Assembly: GCA_963797475.1 (NCBI GenBank)
Contig: CAWCPR010000015.1
Span: 1 to 23,337 of the forward strand
Reading direction: 5' to 3'
DNA: 23,337 bases
DNA from: CAWCPR01 sp963797475
Lineage (GTDB): Bacteria; Chloroflexota; Anaerolineae; Anaerolineales; UBA4823
The position numbers were made by a program, and so were the translations under genes. Below are positions 22,165 through 23,337 of this stretch, one piece after another. The first letter of the stretch is position 1. Each line of letters opens with the position of its first letter. Below the pieces are notes generated by a model, which ran no database searches, was not told the DNA's origin, and worked only from the letters and a program-made list of their open reading frames with translations.

Positions 22165-23337
22165 TGGAAGGGATGCATATCACGATGTTTAAAAATATTC
22201 TTAAAGGCATTGCTATCCTTTTGGGCATCGTCGTCCTGCTTTTCGGTGTGCTTTTCGCTCTCATGAGCATCGCCAATTCGCCGGGGTATGCTTGGCGGGT
22301 GCTGCGCTACGGCGAGTCGGACACCCAGGATTTCAGGATTTTCCCCGAGCGCATGATCTCGAATGGTACGCAGGTCTCTCCCCTCCCAAGGGGCGACCAA
22401 CCCACCCCGTACCAGGTGGAATACCCGTACCAGGATGGGACGCGCACGGAGGTCCTGGATGACCTGCTGCAACGGACGGATACGCGCGCCTTCTTAATCG
22501 TCAAAGACGACCGGCTTATTTTCGAGACCTACCTCGAGTCGTCCCGCCAGGAGATCAACACGTCTTTCTCGGCGGCTAAATCCTTCGATTTCGGCCTTGA
22601 TCGGCGCGGCCATTGCGGATGGCAAGATTGGCTCGCTCAATGACCCGCTGCTCCGCTATATCCCAGAGATTGCCGGCCGCGGCCTGGACGCATTGACTAT
22701 TCGCGACCTGCTGATGATGAACTCCGGCATTCGCTATTCGAGCGGCGATGAGATCCCCTTCTACCGCTCGCCGTTCAGCGACGACGCGTTTACATATTAC
22801 TCGACCGACATGCGCAAGATCGCTTTGAGCGTCCAGGCCAGCGGAGCGCCGATCGGCGCAGCCTTTCGCTACAACAATTACCATCCTTTGCTCGAAGGGT
22901 TGATCGTCGAACGGGCCACCGGCATGCATGTCGCCGAATATCTGCAGGAACGCATCTGGAAGCCGATGGGCGCGGAATTTCCCGCCTCCTGGAGCCTGGA
23001 CAGCCAGGCGTCGGGCTTCGAAAAGATGGAAAGCGGGATCAACGCCCGTGCCGTCGACTACGCCCGCTTCGGCCTGATTTTCCTGCACGATGGGCGCTGG
23101 AACGGCGTCCAGATCCTGCCGGAAACATGGGTGCGCGAATCCACGACGCCGCTGCGCCCTGACCCACGCGGCCTGGGAGACGATGACCGCCTGGCCGGAT
23201 GAGGGCGGCTATCACAAATATCACTGGTGGGGGCTCAATAACCCGGACGGCACGTACGATTTTTACGCCCACGGCAAGTACGACCAAATCGTCTACGTCG
23301 CCCCACGCAAGAATGTGGTGATCGTACGCCTTGGCGA
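22164..23337 (+). CDS. membrane-anchored serine beta-lactamase-like hydrolase (class C/penicillin-binding type), frameshifted and cut by the window end
   Basis: The product has an N-terminal anchor (KGIAILLGIVVLLFGVLFAL) and a beta-lactamase/transpeptidase-like domain. SAAK (Ser136-Lys139 from ATG 22164) is the SxxK motif, YNNY carries YxN, and HGKYDQIVYV stands for the HxG/KTG motif. The frame shifts near 22586 (SAAKSF then ISALIGAAIADGKIGS) and near 23160 (TTPLRP then THAAWETMTAWPDEG), giving three open pieces. Coding sense continues on both sides, and the domain runs to the window edge. ATG 22164, 22173 or 22185 could start it. A GGAAGGG before the last two favours 22173 or 22185. Class C-like members hydrolyse beta-lactams, esters or D-amino acid peptides. 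The substrate here is unknown. Confidence 0.85.

Overview
The window looks like a chromosomal stretch of a GC-rich bacterium with many one-component regulators and small metabolic enzymes. The gene set (a long MalT-type LuxR regulator, a WYL regulator beside a GyrI-like protein, dienelactone hydrolase, a CPBP protease, families of short dispersed palindromes) reminds me of Chloroflexota of the Anaerolineae type. That is a judgement by protein flavour; no rRNA, tRNA or marker gene is present to prove it.

Layout. (1) 1-3648, minus strand: a beta-rich hypothetical protein and a large MalT-like LuxR regulator. (2) 3712-6867, plus strand: a WYL-domain regulator overlapping a GyrI-like ligand-binding gene, then a dienelactone hydrolase, a DUF6295-like small protein and a zinc-ribbon scrap. 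A dyad in the divergent intergenic region may be the WYL operator. (3) 6846-8044, minus: an enolase-superfamily enzyme and a decapitated metallopeptidase remnant. (4) 8072-8893: a cluster of C-rich/G-rich inverted repeats that supplies the last codons and stop of a DUF559 (Vsr-like) endonuclease gene, itself translationally coupled to a zinc-ribbon protein. (5) 9027-16414, minus, clearly more AT-rich in its centre: a probable defence island. It contains a roughly 1,840-residue DUF4011 / SF1 helicase / Vsr-like nuclease / DUF3320 protein broken by several one-base frameshifts, an unknown small ORF, a PGN_0703-type putative restriction endonuclease, and the remnant of another protein at the promoter-proximal end. 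A sigma70-like promoter lies just upstream and an intrinsic terminator of the neighbouring gene insulates it. (6) 16633-17589, minus: an MDR-family oxidoreductase with its own terminator and promoter/dyad. (7) 17886-23337, plus: an LCM-type methyltransferase coupled to a stand-alone E2-type acyltransferase domain, a terminator, a membrane-anchored SRPBCC protein, a CPBP protease bracketed by two identical 43-bp repeats, a small membrane protein, an internally deleted ketopantoate-reductase-like gene and a serine beta-lactamase-like protein that runs off the end.

A theme of the window is about fifteen apparent single-base frameshifts spread over at least seven genes with otherwise well-conserved coding sense on both sides of each break. 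Several lie in G or C runs. This fits indel errors in a draft assembly better than decay of so many neighbours, so most 'broken' genes here may be intact in the cell. Exceptions that look like true decay are the ketopantoate reductase, the metallopeptidase fragment and the 16.0-16.4 kb remnant, which lack large internal or terminal parts.
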